Assembly: GCA_029706075.1 (NCBI GenBank)
Contig: JAINUG010000213.1
Span: 974,837 to 1,038,836 of the forward strand
DNA length: 64,000 bases
From: Aldrovandia affinis
Taxonomy: Eukaryota; Chordata; Actinopteri; Notacanthiformes; Halosauridae
Direction of reading: 5' to 3'
Under the pieces are notes generated by a model that worked only from the letters and a program-made list of their open reading frames with translations, ran no database searches and was not told where the DNA came from. The position numbers and the translations under genes are program-made. Below are positions 1 through 54,535 of the stretch, one piece after another; within the stretch, counting starts at the first letter, position 1; each line of letters opens with the position of its first letter.

Positions 1-40815
<40,815 letters not shown>

Positions 40816-40927
40816 CTGGAGAACAGAGAGAGAGAGAGAGGGAGAGGGGGATGGGGGGTGGGAGAGAGAGAAAGGGTTAGCTAAGCAAGCCCAAGGTCAC
40901 AAACTCACCCAGCTCCCTGCATCATTA

Positions 40928-41078
40928 ATATAATATACGCCATTTAGCAGACGCTTTTATCCAAAGCGACTTACAGTAGTGAATGCATACATTTTTGTGG
41001 CCCCAGTGGTGATTGAACCCACAACCTAAGCGTTGCCAACGCTGTGCTCTACCAACTGAGCCACAGAGAACCATAACC
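40928..41078 (-). repeat. SINE family A
   Basis: A minus copy about 110 bp upstream of exon w1: cgccatttagcagacgcttt tatccaaagcgac, gattgaacccacaaccta, ctctaccaactgagccac. Confidence 0.87.
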
Positions 41079-41778
41079 ATTACCATTACAGTGTGCGGGG
41101 AGCACACAAACAGAGGCCAACTTAAATGAGAGCTCAATTACAGCAGTTTCCGACTGTAATTAGTGGGAAGGGCAGAAGAAGCGTACCCGGGCCTGAATGA
41201 CAAAGGACAAAAGGCCTCACGAAGCGGCCGTGTGACATCATCAGCCTCAGGGCTGCGCAGGCCGCTGTCTGGGAGCACTGCTGACTGTCATATGACCGCC
41301 TCCGCTGGCCGGGCCATGTGACCGTCTCCGCCGACAACAGTGAGCGGTGACCTGTGGGTGTGACCTTAAACAACCTTGTAACGCGCGCGCTCGCAGAGAA
41401 ACGACTCACACTTCCCTCTGAAATATCGAAAAACTCCGGGCCGCAACGCAACTGGGCGTTCCAGAAAAAAAATGCTAGCAATAACAATCGGTATCGTTTC
41501 ACAATGCTTGGACTCCTCTCAATGAAAGAGGATGACACACGGCTGTGTTTAAGTGGAGCCATTGAGAAGGGGCTTAACCAGGCAGAACCAGGCGTGAGCA
41601 GGCATGAGCGGGGACCGAGCCTGCGAGCACTAGTCGTGAGACAAACAGGAAGCACATTACCGCTGCATTACTCTCAGCACTCGGTCCTGATTTGGCAGAC
41701 AGAAGGGGAGGGGGCGCCGGGGCTGAGGGAGATTGATGGGAGAGCCAGGACAGTCTCGGTGAATCAGAGGGCATAGAT

Positions 41779-41988
41779 CAGGGCTGCCCAGGCCCGTCCT
41801 GGAGATCTACTGGGTGCGCAGGCTTTTGTTCCAGCCCTTCACCAACACACCTGATGTCATTAATCCCTTCACTAATGCACCCGATTCGAATATTCATGGT
41901 CTTGACGAGCAGATGATTAATGAAATCAGGCGTGTTAGTGAAAGGCTGCATACCCTGTAGATCTCCAGGACGAACCCAGGGACACCTG
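41779..41988. mobile_element. hAT-type MITE
   Basis: A 210-bp element. Its left end cagggctgcccaggcccgtc ctggagatctac and right end gtagatctccaggacgaacc cagggacacctg are inverted. The flanks gcatagat and ctatagat agree in six of eight bases, an aged 8-bp duplication. Confidence 0.75.
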
Positions 41989-41999
41989 CTATAGATCGT

Positions 42000-43735
42000 C
42001 CTCCAGATTGCTCCGCGGCGCTCTGTCCCGTCGTGACCTGACTACAGGAAGACTGCAGACGGAGCCGCAACACTCATCGGCTCATCACACCGCCGCTTCC
42101 CCCTAATCATGTTGTTTTCATTGGCCGCCCCCTCCGGCATCGACGTCTCGGCCCAGTCACGTTCTCTCTCCGGTGAGTCAGAGGTGGAGGGGTGCCAGGA
42201 GACGGCAGACTCAGAGCGAGGTGTGAGCCGGTTACTGCTGCGTGCGCTCTTCCCCCCGCTCGCCTCGCCTCTAAAGCACACGGAAACACGCGCAGGCCTG
42301 CCGCTCTCCGCAGCACAGGGTCAAACCGCTGCACGGCACGAGGGGAAAAACAGCTTCGTGCAAACCGTGCAGGGGACGCTCCGTCATACAAATCAGCTAA
42401 AGGATCTCGGAGCGGATTTTCAGGCAGTGTAAAATATAGCCCAAAGAGGTGGCCAACAACCCTGGTTCTGGAGGGTCTTGCTGGTTTTTGGTTTCACCAT
42501 GAAAACATCAGCAACCAGGTCAGAGTAACAATGGAAAGCAGCAAGCCCTGTGGCTCTGTGGCTCTGTGGCTCTGTGGCCCTGTGGCCCTGTTGCTCTCCA
42601 TGACCAGGGTTGGTCCTCCCTGGCCTGTATGATCTGTGTTTGATGTTTGAGGGAAGAGAGCCACACAATGGCTCTGCCCTGTGAGTCCCAGGAGATGGGG
42701 GAGGCATTGGTCCCCCCCGTGGCTGGACACCCTGCACACTGAGCCAGGCACCCTAAGTGACCCCCCCCTCCCCCGCCCCCTGGCTAGACGGATTAAGCCT
42801 CTTATCCCGGAGTTACCGTACTCCACAGCTAGGGCTACGGCCCCCCGACCGGCACCGCTGCGAACGCCTACGCTCCACAGCAGCCAGATTGATTTTCCGT
42901 GTGTCTGTCTGACTGACTGCGTCCATTCACTCCCACGCGTGAAACAGTGTTCAACTCATTGCTACGCTGGAAACGCATTTAATATCCCGTAAGGAAAAAG
43001 AGAAAAGAGGAAAAAAAGGGGACGGGTGGCTGAAGGGGGGGGGGGAAATAAACCCATGAAATGAGAGGTTCTGAAGGGAAAAGAGACTAAAGAGTGTACC
43101 TGCGGGAGTCCACCGGGGAAGGCCGCAGTCCGCCTACACTTTGTCCTATCTCCACCCTTTTCGCCGTCCGTTTCACGGTTACGTAGTCTATAGGCACCGC
43201 ACGTTTTATATCCTGCTAGCACTAGGCTACCACACTCGCGCACGGTCACGCGCTCGCATACATTGTGTAAAGTGAAGTGTCATCTTCCTATTCCTATCCG
43301 CATCTCCGCTCCTGGCAGGATCTAGCGGCTACAGGGGGGGTCTCTGGAACTGCTGCTCAGCTGTCCAGAAGGCAGCTGTCCGTTTCTGCCATTTGCTTGT
43401 TAACACAAGGCTTGGTGAGTGATCACGCATGTAGGGCTTACCAGTCCATGAACTGGGCTAACAGGCAATACGAGAGCCCCAGATGTGGAACGGATTTGTG
43501 ATGTGAGCGCTCTCCGGTCTAAATCCCTGTGATTTTCTTGCCGATCTGTGATCATCATCATCGTACTGCAGTTCAAGCACAGATAATCATTCCCACATCC
43601 CATTTCATTTTCGTGTCCTTCAGAGATAATGCTGAATCAATGCTTCCCTATGGGGATCATTTGTCTAAAAATGGAGAACTGTAAGCCATTTATATAGCAA
43701 TACAGTTGTAGATCAATAAAGTAGCCCAGTACCTA
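42000..43735. other. Upstream intron or flank, nothing recognised
   Basis: It includes a short ggctctgtg array (42550-42590) and an inverted pair caaccctggttctggag / gaccagggttggtcc (42455-42620) that may be another hAT-like MITE. No exon of the Hook domain was found. Confidence 0.4.
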
Positions 43736-43739
43736 TGTC

Positions 43740-44285
43740 CATCTATCTATCTATCTATCCATCTGTCTGTCTGTCCATCTATCTATCCAGCTATCATTCA
43801 GGAAGCTTGGCGTGACTCTGGACAATCAGCTGATCTTCTCGATGCACATAGCGGCGATCAATCGGGCCTGCGGGCTCCACAACATCAGGAGGATCCGCCC
43901 CTTCCTCACCCAAGAGGCCACGAAACCGCTCGTCCAGGGCCTGGCAATTTCACGGCTGGACTACTCCGCCGCTCTGCTGCCTGGCCGCCGCAACCTGTCC
44001 AGAACTCAGCCATGGGCCTGCTGTTCAACCTTCCCCCAAATTCACAAATGCCACTCCACTCCTCAGCAATTTTTACTGGCTCCCAGGAGCAATTCAACCC
44101 ATGGGTGCTGCTCTACCAGGCCATGAGGGGGACTGCTCCCTCTTCACCACCATTGTCCTCAGGTGGTGGAACAGCCTTCCCCAGTCACAACAGCATAATC
44201 TCCAGCCCTGTTCCGCAAAAGACTGAAAACGCACCTTTTCTGACTTCACCACAATTAAACAAACAAAAAAAGAATGATAACAATT
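43740..44285 (+). pseudogene. L2/CR1-type LINE ORF2 remnant
   Basis: After an (ATCT)n array the plus strand reads KLGVTLDNQLIFSMHIAAIN and then IRRIRPFLTQEATKPLVQGL and ISRLDYSAALLPG. This is the well-known C-terminal segment of L2/CR1-type reverse-transcriptase ORFs (recalled family pattern). Further downstream YQAMRGTAPS and RWWNSLPQS-type pieces follow in shifted frames, so the copy is truncated and broken. Confidence 0.82.
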
Positions 44286-44289
44286 AAAA

Positions 44290-45945
44290 ACATAACCTTC
44301 CTCTCCCCCCCAGGTTTTGTGGTTTTGCACGTCAGCGATAACAAAGACTGGACTGTAGCTGGCTGCTCGATAGCTCGAGCGATGATTATCCAGCCACGTT
44401 AGCGCGCTCTCGCGAGTCGTTTGGATAACAGCGTCTGCCAAATAACGACATTGTAAACGATACGGCTGAGAGGCTGCTGACAGGAGCAGCTCTGTTTGTG
44501 AGAGAGAGAGGGGGTGGGCTCCATTGTGGGAGCTGACCTGACCCCGGGTCTGTGGCCTGACCCAGGGTCACGAGGGCTGGATCTGAGCGCGGCCTGTCTG
44601 GAATGCAGCCAACCCGCTAACCGGCTGCGCGATATCGTGCTCCTGAGCCCTGCGGCGCTCACGCCAAAATGAGACGACGGGGAAAGACGAGGTGGACATC
44701 CCCATCGGCTGTGCACGGCCTGTGCAGGATCTCGCCCGCTCCTAATACTGACGACACGCACACTTCTGCTGACCCGGCTAAGTGTCACGAAACGCAATAA
44801 ATCAACAGGAAGGCTACAGGCGGCCAATAAGGACGTGCAACATGACGCAAGGCCCGTGGGAGCAAAGCCAATAACCGCAGCCTTCCGCATTTCAGAACAA
44901 TAGGAGGATATTGACCCCCAACTTCCCTTTTCGTTACGCGTTCAATTTTTATACGCGGTATACCTGTCACAACGTTTATGGATTTTGTCCTCGGATTCCT
45001 CTCGTCGTTATTAACTATTATGGGATGTACTGAATAACTGATGTGCAGAGGGCATTGATACGACGCCGGGGGGGGCATTAATAATTCATCGCAGCGCAGG
45101 CCGGAGCGAGGTCTCGTTTCGATCGGGAAATGGGGGACAAGTGGCCCCGCGCGCCCCTTTACCTTAACTCGGCGGCCTCAGCGCAGGCCTCGTCGAGAGG
45201 AAGAGCTTTCACAAAGCTTCCTGCCATCTGGCGACTGCAGGCTCCCCCCGCCCCTTTATGTGACTCTGGCCGCGTTCGCTACAAACGCTAACCGATCGAC
45301 CGGCGGACGGAAACATCGCCCGTTTGTCGTCGTAGCGCGCGGGTGACGGAGCCTGAGGGAGGCGGGCCGTGACGGACAGGTGCTGCAGGTGTGCACATCT
45401 GGCTCAGCGCTCTGCGCGTCTGCTGTGGAGGATTAACCAGCCGCTTGAGAGCGGAGCAGGGGGAGCGCACACAGAACAGATTGCAGGGGGAGAGGGGTGG
45501 GGGATTGAGGGAAGCGGATGGAGTTTCGGGGGGCCCCTTGCGTGCAGATGCAGCCACAGATAAAAACAAACGGCCTCGGAACATGCCGGATATCTTAAGC
45601 GGGTCAGGGTCAAAGCCGTCGCCGGGGGTTACGGGCGGAGTCCGGCCTGATTCCCGAGGGGCTCGAGGGCATGGCCGCGTTCGTGCCCATTACTCACTTC
45701 CTGGTCAGCAGAGTGTGACCCGGTGCTCGCAGTGACTCACTGCTGCTCTTTCTGCTCGGGAAAACAGGGAAGTCTGTAGTTTTCCACAGCACAGTCTGCA
45801 AGCGGACGGGCTTTGAGCCTTTTCAGCACGGAGATAAAGCTTCACCACCCCCATACCGTGCTGAAAATGCATTCACCTGGAAGGGCAGGAGCAGGGATAA
45901 AGAACAGCGAGGAGCGGAGCAGGAGCGGGAGCAGGAGCAGGAGCG
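44290..45945. other. Unique sequence, CpG-richer at 45120-45720, nothing recognised
   Basis: 44405-44450 is a decayed SINE tail (gtttggataacagcgtctgcc). 45120-45720 is rich in CpG by eye. No coding match. Confidence 0.4.
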
Positions 45946-45947
45946 GA

Positions 45948-46016
45948 GAACATAAGAACATAAGAACATAAGAATACATAATGACGAGAACAGGCCATTC
46001 GGCCCATCTAGGCTCA
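45948..46016 (-). repeat. Dispersed repeat end, (AACATAAG)n
   Basis: Three aacataag units, then acgagaacaggccattcggc ccatctaggctcatca; the inverse of the family end at 8520. Confidence 0.6.
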
Positions 46017-46017
46017 T

Positions 46018-46205
46018 CATGTGGTTCTCTGAGGCTCAGTTGGTAGAGCACAGCATTGGCAACGCACAGCATGGTAGAGCACAGCATTGGCAACGCTTAG
46101 GTTGTGGGTTCAATCCCCACTGGGGCCACATATACTGAAAATGTATGCATTCACTACTGTAAGTCGCTTTGGATAAAAGCGTCTGCTAAATGGCATATAT
46201 TATAT
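46018..46205 (+). repeat. tRNA-derived SINE, family A, full length
   Basis: The best copy. A-box ggctcagttggtagagcaca; a partial head duplication (gcattggcaacgcacagcat ggtagagcacag); B-box ggttgtgggttcaatcccc; body cacatatactgaaaatgtat; tail gtaagtcgctttggataaaa gcgtctgctaaatgg; then AT-rich end. Confidence 0.92.
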
Positions 46206-46689
46206 TATTATTCTGTCCTAATCTAAAGAGTATCTAGTACTACATCTAGCCGGGACTTGAATAGCCCAAGTGTTTCTGCCTCTACTACGAGCGGAGAGAT
46301 CTCCCAGGATCCCCGGCACGCATGCAGACGGACGGACGGGTGCAGTGAAAGGAGGGCGGGGGGGCGGGGATCACTCTGGAGGACCTGTCCCGACTGGCAG
46401 GCAACCTGCAGGCAGAAGAGTGGCAGCAGAGAGGGGTGCCCACGGCAACGTCACGGGGAACCAATCAGACCCTCCCGTCTGGAGCCTCCCGGTCTAACAG
46501 GTTAAACGACGCTAAGAGCCGGACTGTTGTTGTGGCGTGTCCTGCGGTTACTCAATATTGGGACATTTTCATGGTCGTTTCCATGTGCAATAATGCTGGT
46601 TTAAGCAAAACAGGTTTACATACAAGACCGTGGAATATATAACGACGGGAGCAGGCCAGTCAGTCCACCTAGGCTTGCCATTTGCCTAC

Positions 46690-47780
46690 AGAGATTAGAG
46701 TCAGACTCCAGTGCTGCTGGTTTTGAGTGTGTTTCAGCACTTCATTTAAACCTCAGATTGGCTAAAGAGTTCACACACCTTGTTACCAAGGGTCTAAATT
46801 AGCTGCGGTTTGAAGGGAAACCACAAAACAGCTGCAGACACTGCGGCCCTCCAGCACTGTCTGACATACCCTGAACTAGAGAGTATCCAGCACTGCATCA
46901 AGCCTGGACTTATTATCTTAAATTATTTATCAGGGACATAGGAAAAGCATTGTTTAAAAAAAACAAGCATCAGATGTTAATATAGCATCAAGTGTTTATA
47001 GCCAAAGGCTAATTTCCAGCACCCGTCCACAGTAAACTACAACAAAAGCCGACATGTCAAAAAATAGAAACAAACAATACAAAATAACCCAAACACCCCA
47101 GGGGTCTCTGCCTCCATTACACGAGCCGGCAAACCGCTCCATGCATTTACAACTCAGTACGTGTTTATTTCACAACTCAATACGCGTTTATTTCAGATCA
47201 GCTTCTCATATCACAAAAGTGAAACGTCTCCACGTGCCCCTGGCTGCACGGACTCCTTTATACCCGCTGTCCCAGGCACACGCGGGGGGCGTGAGAGCGG
47301 ATGTCAGGAGGGCTGTCCAATCTTATCCAAAAAAAGGGCCGGCGTGGGGGCGGGTCTTTATTCTAGCCCTAAAATCGAACTAAAATAGACGATTCAACTC
47401 ATTAAGGCCTCGACTGAAGGGCGTGACTAGTTGAATCTGGTGTTTTTGTGCTTTGCTGGGATAAAAGCCTGCCCCACCACTGGCTCTTAATAAGGGTAAG
47501 GGTGAGGGCTCTCGGTTCATGTTGCTCAGGTAATGGAGAGTGCTCGTCTACAGTAACCCCTGCAGAATGGCCTTCCCACCCCTCATTCTATAGCCTCGCA
47601 ATAAACGGCCCGGGTTTGGCCCTGCTGAACATCGCACCGCACAGTGATCTGGGGCAACACAACCCTGAATTCTCATGAGCGACAATAAAACCCCCAGCCA
47701 CGCTGGTGCAGCCCAATTCACGGCTAGTGCAAATCGTGAAGCGTGCTTGTCTGCAATAATGCATGTCCTGAACATACATT
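46690..47780. other. Unique sequence, nothing recognised
   Basis: 46635-46680 is a decayed copy of the dispersed repeat end. The rest shows no recognised content. Confidence 0.4.
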
Positions 47781-47794
47781 TGCACCTGAACGGT

Positions 47795-48012
47795 TAGCAG
47801 CATCGTACAGAACCTATACGACAGGACGAGATGGTGAGCTGAGAGACCCATGTGGTGAGGCAGCATCATACAGAAGCTGCGTATACGACAGGAAAGATGG
47901 TGAGCTGAGACAGCATCGTACAGACACTGCGTATACAACAGGAGAGACAGTGAGCTGAGACAGCATCGTACAGACACTGCGTATACAACAGGAGAGAGAC
48001 GGTGAGCTGAAG
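47795..48012. repeat. Minisatellite of about 50 bp
   Basis: Four copies of gacagcatcgtacagacact gcgtatacaacaggagagac agtgagctga with small changes. Confidence 0.88.
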
Positions 48013-49210
48013 GCCTCAGGTGCCGTGTCAGTATCCATGCTCCGCCGGGAGGCCTCTGTGGGCTCCACAGATCTCCCGCCGGGACATCGGTTAGATGCTG
48101 ACTCTCCTGATGGGTCGCCTGGTGTGATTAAATGTACCCCTCCGTCCCGCACCGTTACACACCCGCCCCGTCCCTCTGTGACCCCATCAATAATGCAGTG
48201 CGGCAGGGCTGCCAGACTCTCAACACTCCCCCAAAACCTTCAGCCAAAGTGCCATGAACAGACGTCCACAGACCGAGCCAACGTCCTCGTCACAGAGCTG
48301 TTCTACCGTAGAGTAGTGCCGTCTGCACATTGCCATTTCTTTTTTCAAAATGGTGGAATGCTCCAGAAACACACAGTGAGGAGTAACAGGAAGTTACATT
48401 TTGAAATGCTACAAAATAAAAAAATAAAAAATCCTGAACAGGTTGCATTTAGAAAATAAATGTTGGATAATGAAAAAAGAAAAGCCATTTACTACAGATA
48501 AAGGAAACAGTTCAGCAGTAAAAATTCAACAACACTGACGCGTTATGTCTGTTTGTGTTTTAAATAGTACCAAGTAAAAGTGGTTTCAAGCGGATTTTGT
48601 CTGATGCACAGTAGCAGTGGGCAGAGCACTGCAAATACAATACAAGGACGAGGAACAGCAGAAACAAAACCCTCTTTGAACAGGGGAGTCCATGTATGGA
48701 ACTGACCCACAAAAAGCAGAATATGGGCTATTTCAGTCCTCATTCATATCATCTGGGAACATGGCGCTGGAGAGCGAGAGTGAAGGAGCGAAGCAGAACT
48801 GAAGAGCTACACTACAACATCGAAGCTGAAGCAAAAACAGAAGCAACATCATTTAGTAACTGAAAAAGGGCCATGTCTGAGAAATGGGGTTTATTTGAAC
48901 TGATTAAATATGATTCAGTCTTATTTTGACTTGAAGGACTGCTGTTAACCGAAAAGGTCCCACATGGGCCGAAAGGTCAGGAGCAAGCTGGGGGCAGCGA
49001 GTGGAGAAAACAGCACCTGTTACCCACCACCGCGACTGTCCTCACCTGTTCGACCCCCACCAGCAGGCACATGTTTGTACAGCAGTGCACATCTCCAGCC
49101 TCTTCACATCTAACCCTTCCTCCTCCACCCCACCCATCCTCTTTCCCCCCTAATTCACCATCCCATTCGTAACACTCAAATAAACACGGTAGCCCTTGTC
49201 CAAGATCGCT
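48013..49210. other. Unique sequence, nothing recognised
   Basis: No exon, mobile element or RNA gene recognised. Confidence 0.4.
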
Positions 49211-49244
49211 GCAACACGCACGCACATCGTACAAAACACATTCA

Positions 49245-49597
49245 GCCAACGGATCACGTTCATAAGCGCAACACTGAAGACCTGCTAATGCTACGCTCAT
49301 ATACAACACTGAGGCCCTGCTAATGCTACGCTCATTAACACAACACTGAGGCCCTGCTAATGCTACGCTCATTAACACAACACCGAGGACATGCTAATGC
49401 TACGCTCATTAACACAAACACTGAGGACATGCTAATGCTACGCTCTGCGCTCATTAGCACAACACTGAGGACATGCTAATGCTACGCTAATATACACAAC
49501 ACTGAGGACATGCTAATGCTATGCTCATAAACACAACACTGATGACATGCTAATGCTACGCTCATGAACAACACTGAGGACATGCTAATGCTAAGTT
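49245..49597. repeat. Minisatellite of about 37 bp
   Basis: About nine copies of acaacactgaggacatgcta atgctacgctcattaac, with variants gaggccctg and gatgacatg. Confidence 0.9.
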
Positions 49598-49689
49598 GCC
49601 CTAAGTCAACAGGTCTGAGAGGACATGGAGAGAACCGCTCCACTGTTCTGTTCATCGGACCCACTGGTTCGGGAGGTGAATTGTTACGG

Positions 49690-50065
49690 TTAAGGAAACG
49701 TCACTTCACGCGTGCCGTCCTTGCGTGATGCGTGCACGCCACGCGGCACCGCGAGAGAGGCTCCTGTCCCGCCAGCGCGTCGCTACGCAGCACGTCAGCG
49801 CAGAACCTCCTCCTCCTCCTCCTCTTCTTCTGCGGTAACGGAGCGACCCTCCATCCCGTCTCTCGCTCCTCGCCCCGCGCTCTGCGGCCGCTGCGCCGGG
49901 TTCTGGGGAGGAGCGCAGCCCCCGTAACGAGGGGTGAGCTGAGCACGCCGCCGTGCGCAGAGCTCCTCTGATAACGAACCCTCGCCAGCGCAGCCGAGCC
50001 TCGCTTCATTATTGATGAAGGCAGTGAGGGTTTGCTTTGGCATGGGGAGGAGGGGGAGGAGGAAG
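49690..50065. promoter_or_regulatory. Possible CpG island
   Basis: A dense run of CpG dinucleotides (for example cacgccacgcggcaccgcga, ctctgcggccgctgcgccgg) in otherwise CpG-poor flanks. It could be an alternative promoter or enhancer of the minus-strand gene. No exon with a known protein match is visible in it. Confidence 0.3.
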
Positions 50066-50562
50066 CGGGGGGCTTGGAGCTCCAGCGCTGGTTCATATTT
50101 CAACCCGTTTGAAGAAATTCTTGACAGAGTGGAGGCCTCTGTAATCTTTCGTCACTGTAGCTGGCTTATGCTACTATGAGAAGTCTATGAACAATCAATA
50201 TTGCATTCCCAATCGTATACAATCAAACATTAGGCTCTTAATCTCTGTGTGACTTTGCTCTCGGTGAATGCTGGTTAGAACAGGAGTGGGTGGAAGCGGT
50301 GACAGTCACTCTCTCGGCCCTGTTTTGACAGATGTAGTGAGGAGTGACGGTGAACAATAGCTGGAGTAAATGAGTGTGGGTGTGAAGCCCCCACTCCCCT
50401 TCTCCTGAGCGTTATCACTCAGACACACTGAGGAGACTCACACGGAGGCTGATAGCAGCCTATTGTGCAGGCCAGTAACGGCATCTGTATAGAGCGCTGA
50501 TCACAAACATCATTCTTTTCCATTCATCACTGTGATTTGATTAAGATTGTTTCTGAATTGAT

Positions 50563-50593
<31 letters not shown>

Positions 50594-50960
50594 ATTGAAA
50601 AAAGCATTTTTTAAACAAACCATTTATACTGCCATTCTCTTTCAGCAGCCATTTTAAAACTGAAGAAGAACAACAAAACGAGCAAGGAATGATTTAATCA
50701 TTTAGAGTGAGGCTTCTGTTGTATCACAGCGCGTCGAGTTCATTGACAGCGCGCTGAATGCCTAACCGACATTCGATGTAAGCATGGCTCCAGACATCAG
50801 ACTGAATGTACGAAAGGCTTTAAACCCTTGTTGTTGCGTGAGTTGTTCCTCATACAGAATGGTACGATCCGTTAGCATGGCAGCGATCAGGCCTGTAGCC
50901 GTCTGTGTCATATCTGCGCTAGTCTTTGATCCGCCTCCACTAAGAAGCAGCACGCTACTG
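50066..50960. other. Unique sequence with a (GT)n run, nothing recognised
   Basis: A GT run at 50568-50594; otherwise nothing recognised. Confidence 0.4.
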
Positions 50961-50961
50961 T

Positions 50962-51204
50962 TCACACACACGCATGCATGCATTCACGCGCACACACACG
51001 CGCACACGCACACGCGCACACACACACGCGCACGCACACACACATGTGGTATGGTTCTCTGTGGCTCAGTCGGTAAAGCATGGCGTTGGCAACGCTTAGG
51101 TTGTGGGTTCAATCCCCACTGGAACCACATATACTGAAAAATGTATGTGTTCACTACTGCTAAATGGCATAGATTATATTATATTGCACACGCACGCACA
51201 GATA

Positions 51205-51252
<48 letters not shown>

Positions 51253-51330
51253 CACACACACACAGTCACACACACACACAGTCACACACACACACAGTCA
51301 CACACACACACAGTCACACACACACACAGT

Positions 51331-51362
<32 letters not shown>

Positions 51363-51375
51363 ATCACACACACAG
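50962..51375 (+). repeat. CA arrays flanking a SINE family A copy
   Basis: CA-rich tracts at 50965-51045 and 51200-51375 (with cagtcacacac units) surround a SINE at 51050-51185. The SINE has tggctcagtcggtaaagca, ggttgtgggttcaatcccc and ctgctaaatggca. Confidence 0.88.
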
Positions 51376-54300
51376 GCCTCGCTATCACCCCCGATCTGTA
51401 GTCGATGCTGATGGGCTCCGCGGGGCTCATTAAGCGGCAGCCCCACTGTGGTGAAGTGCGATGCTGATAAAGACACCGTGAGACAGATACGGTGATGAAA
51501 GGGCTGGGAGAGGTACCTGCCCGCTCGGTATAAATCACATTACGGGGGAGGGAGGGAGGGAGGGAGGGAGGGACAATTGAACAGCCCACTGCACACATTC
51601 CTCATGTGCTTATCTAAGCTAAGCTAGCGCTGATTTATGAAAGCAAGGCAGTCTCCGCCACCAGCTCCAGGTGCATGCGGGGGCAGGAAGGGGAAGTGGC
51701 TCCGCGACACACAGCGCCGGCTGAACTGAGCTTCCCCCCTCTTCGCTGTGAAGCGCTTCGCATTTCTATAGCGCCTTTCACAATCCCAATCCCTTATAAT
51801 GAAGATGATTATCATTATCATTTCCATTACGCCCCCTTCTCCAGGGCGTGGTATGAGAGAGGTGTGGTGTACAGTAGTCGTTTTTTTTTTTTTTTTTTGC
51901 TAGGCCAACTTCTCAGTCCTCAATCAAAACCAACGCAGTGCAGAGCCAACCAGCAGCTCGTAACTGGCTCTTTAAAAACATGAATGTGGAAGTCATATTC
52001 ATTCATTCCTCCGCCCTTCAGCACACCCCTGAAATAACCGTGCCGACTTTCCTTTCAATTATAAAGACAAAGATATTTATGCATTTACCCAGCCTGTCAA
52101 AAATTAATTCTGTCCAGAATTTGCATTTCCTAAAACATTTACCCTATTGGGCAAAAAAGTCAAAAAACACTTTCAGCGTCTCTGACAGAAACTTTCATGG
52201 AACCGGGGACAAATACGGACGTCGAACAGCCCTTTCGCAATTATTAGTCACATTTTTCATTAATATCTGGAAACTGTGACCGATGCCAATTTCATTCATG
52301 TCACAAGACCTATTATACTGCGGCACTGCACACAAAAGCTTACAAGCAATGAATGAAGAGCACTTGGGCGCACGGAGCATGAAATGTGCTCCATGAGTGG
52401 ACCCACATGTCTCCGGTCCAGCGATGGGGGGGGTCTTTGAGAAGGCAAGAGGCCACATTAAGGCAGCCTGCGCTGAGTGGCTGGGCTAATTGCACAGACC
52501 GGGGGAGCCGCGGTTATTAGCGCTTGTCTCTCTTTGTTCGGGACCGCTATCAATCTTCCCTGCAGCGCTCCCTCCCACGGAGCCGGGCCTGTGATGGAGG
52601 GGGGGGGGGGGGGCGTGTGGTAAGCACATCAACATCCCTGCCTCCCGTCCACCCACCCACCCACCCACACAGCCCTGGGGCACAGCGCACACATGGCTGG
52701 GATCAGGCCTACCTGCCCGGAACATCTGCTAGTGAAGTGGAGGGGGGGGGGGGGGCTACGAGCACCCAGGGCTGAGAAAGTGGTGAGGGGGTGGGGGACA
52801 CACCCTCTGGGGTCGACGGAGGGGTCGACAACACGCTGTAAAACGAGCGCGTCTCGAGTGTCCCGTTCCGAGTTCGTCTCGCTGAGCTCGGGGTAAACGC
52901 GCTCAAAACGCATCGCCGATCCCCGAGAGCAGAGCAGAGCGGTTCTCAAACTCGGCGACTCATAATCAAAACTATAATAAGATTCTTATAATAAGAGTCG
53001 TTGATCGTTGGCCATCAGAGATTCACGCCGAGCACCCGCTCAGGAAGAAAGCAATAACCCTGGTAGCTGCGGCCCGCTAAAGTTAGACGTACTATTCTCG
53101 GTGTGAAGCACGCTTCCGTTTCTGTGCTTCAGTTTCCCATGCTGCCGCCGCTGCCCCCTGCTCGGCTGGGGGTTTGAGAGAGCCCGGTTATTTCGGACCC
53201 GTTATTTCCTCACGATGCCCGATGCCCCAAAGTGATCTCAGGCTCTCCATTTACAAAGCAGACCAGTTTGCAGAGCGCACAGCAGCTGTGGAGATGTTAA
53301 TCTACAAACCCTCCGTCAGACTTAAACATATTAATTGCCCACAGTACGCGCATCGAGCGCTAAAACCCGAAACCATATGTTCCCCCGCGCCGAGCCTGCC
53401 ATTGTATTATAATTACCGTACACACGAGGGTTCAAGTCAACGTTTCTTCCTCTACCGCGCTTCCTCAGTGATAAAGGATTTTCTCATTCGTTGCGTTTCT
53501 AATGAGGGAAACAGGAAGTGCGATTGTCCAGATAGGATACAGTGCGCTGGGGTCACGGTGTGAAGCCACAGGATACAGCAGGATACACTCACAGTAAAGT
53601 TGAGTTTGCAAAAAAAAAATGTATCCTATTTCTAACAAGTGTACATACATTTTGCATACCTGACAAGATTGTTACCACTGGCTATCACCACAAACATCTT
53701 AAGCCATCGTGCAGCCAATTTGACCAACATTTCATGACGTTATGGTCCGATTAACCTATTCAATAGAACTGAAGGAATCTGTAATGGCCCTATGGCTCAA
53801 AATTGTCCTTGGCACTCGCTCCACCTGTGTGAGAAATATGATATTAATGTATCAATTAATACGTGTATCAATGCACATCTTGTAAGTTGCTCTGCATAAG
53901 AGCGTCTGCTAAATGCTTAAAATGTAAAAAGGCAATGGTGCTCGTATCACAAAATGCACAATTTCCACTCAAAATGTCTCCCTATCCGCTGCGCTAGAAG
54001 GCCGCTCACAAAGGCGGCAGTGTTGCTGGCGTTAAATAACCGGGGCAGTTGCAGGGGAGGGGCAGCCATCGGCCCCCAAAGCCACAACACTGACGAGCTG
54101 AGAATAGAGCCGCAGTGTGGGCTGCGTTACGTGTGCCTGCGCTGACCGGGTCGGAGCATGAAAGCCATCCACTGTCTGCTCCGGCGGGGCAGGGACGGCC
54201 CAACAACAGAGCGGCTTTGCAAGCGAACACCTACAGCCTAAAGCCACACATTAATATCACCGCGCAGTACCTTTGATGGGGAAAAAGGTCAGAAGAAAGC

Positions 54301-54530
54301 TATTTATTCACAGTTACGTACGCCATCATATGGTCGAACGCTAGCAGCGGAATGCTGGAGAAGTAGGCGAAAACAACGATTAGGCCCTGGTAGATTACAC
54401 TCGACATGTCCCAATAACAAAATACTAAAATACTAAATACAACAACAAAATTTAAAAAATACAAGCCCTTTTAAAAACATTATCTTGGTAGAAGATGGCT
54501 GAATTCTCCCCAATTAGCAGGCTGCAGATG
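51376..54530. other. Unique sequence, minor repeats only
   Basis: (GGGA)n at 51545-51572, a T run at 51880-51899, G runs at 52597-52613 and 52741-52756, and a SINE tail at 53878-53925. No exon recognised. Confidence 0.4.
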
Positions 54531-54535
54531 GAGTT

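Noticed and set aside
46018-46130. tRNA gene
   Set aside because: A- and B-box sequences are present but followed by a SINE body and tail and repeated many times. No clean cloverleaf with acceptor stem is seen.
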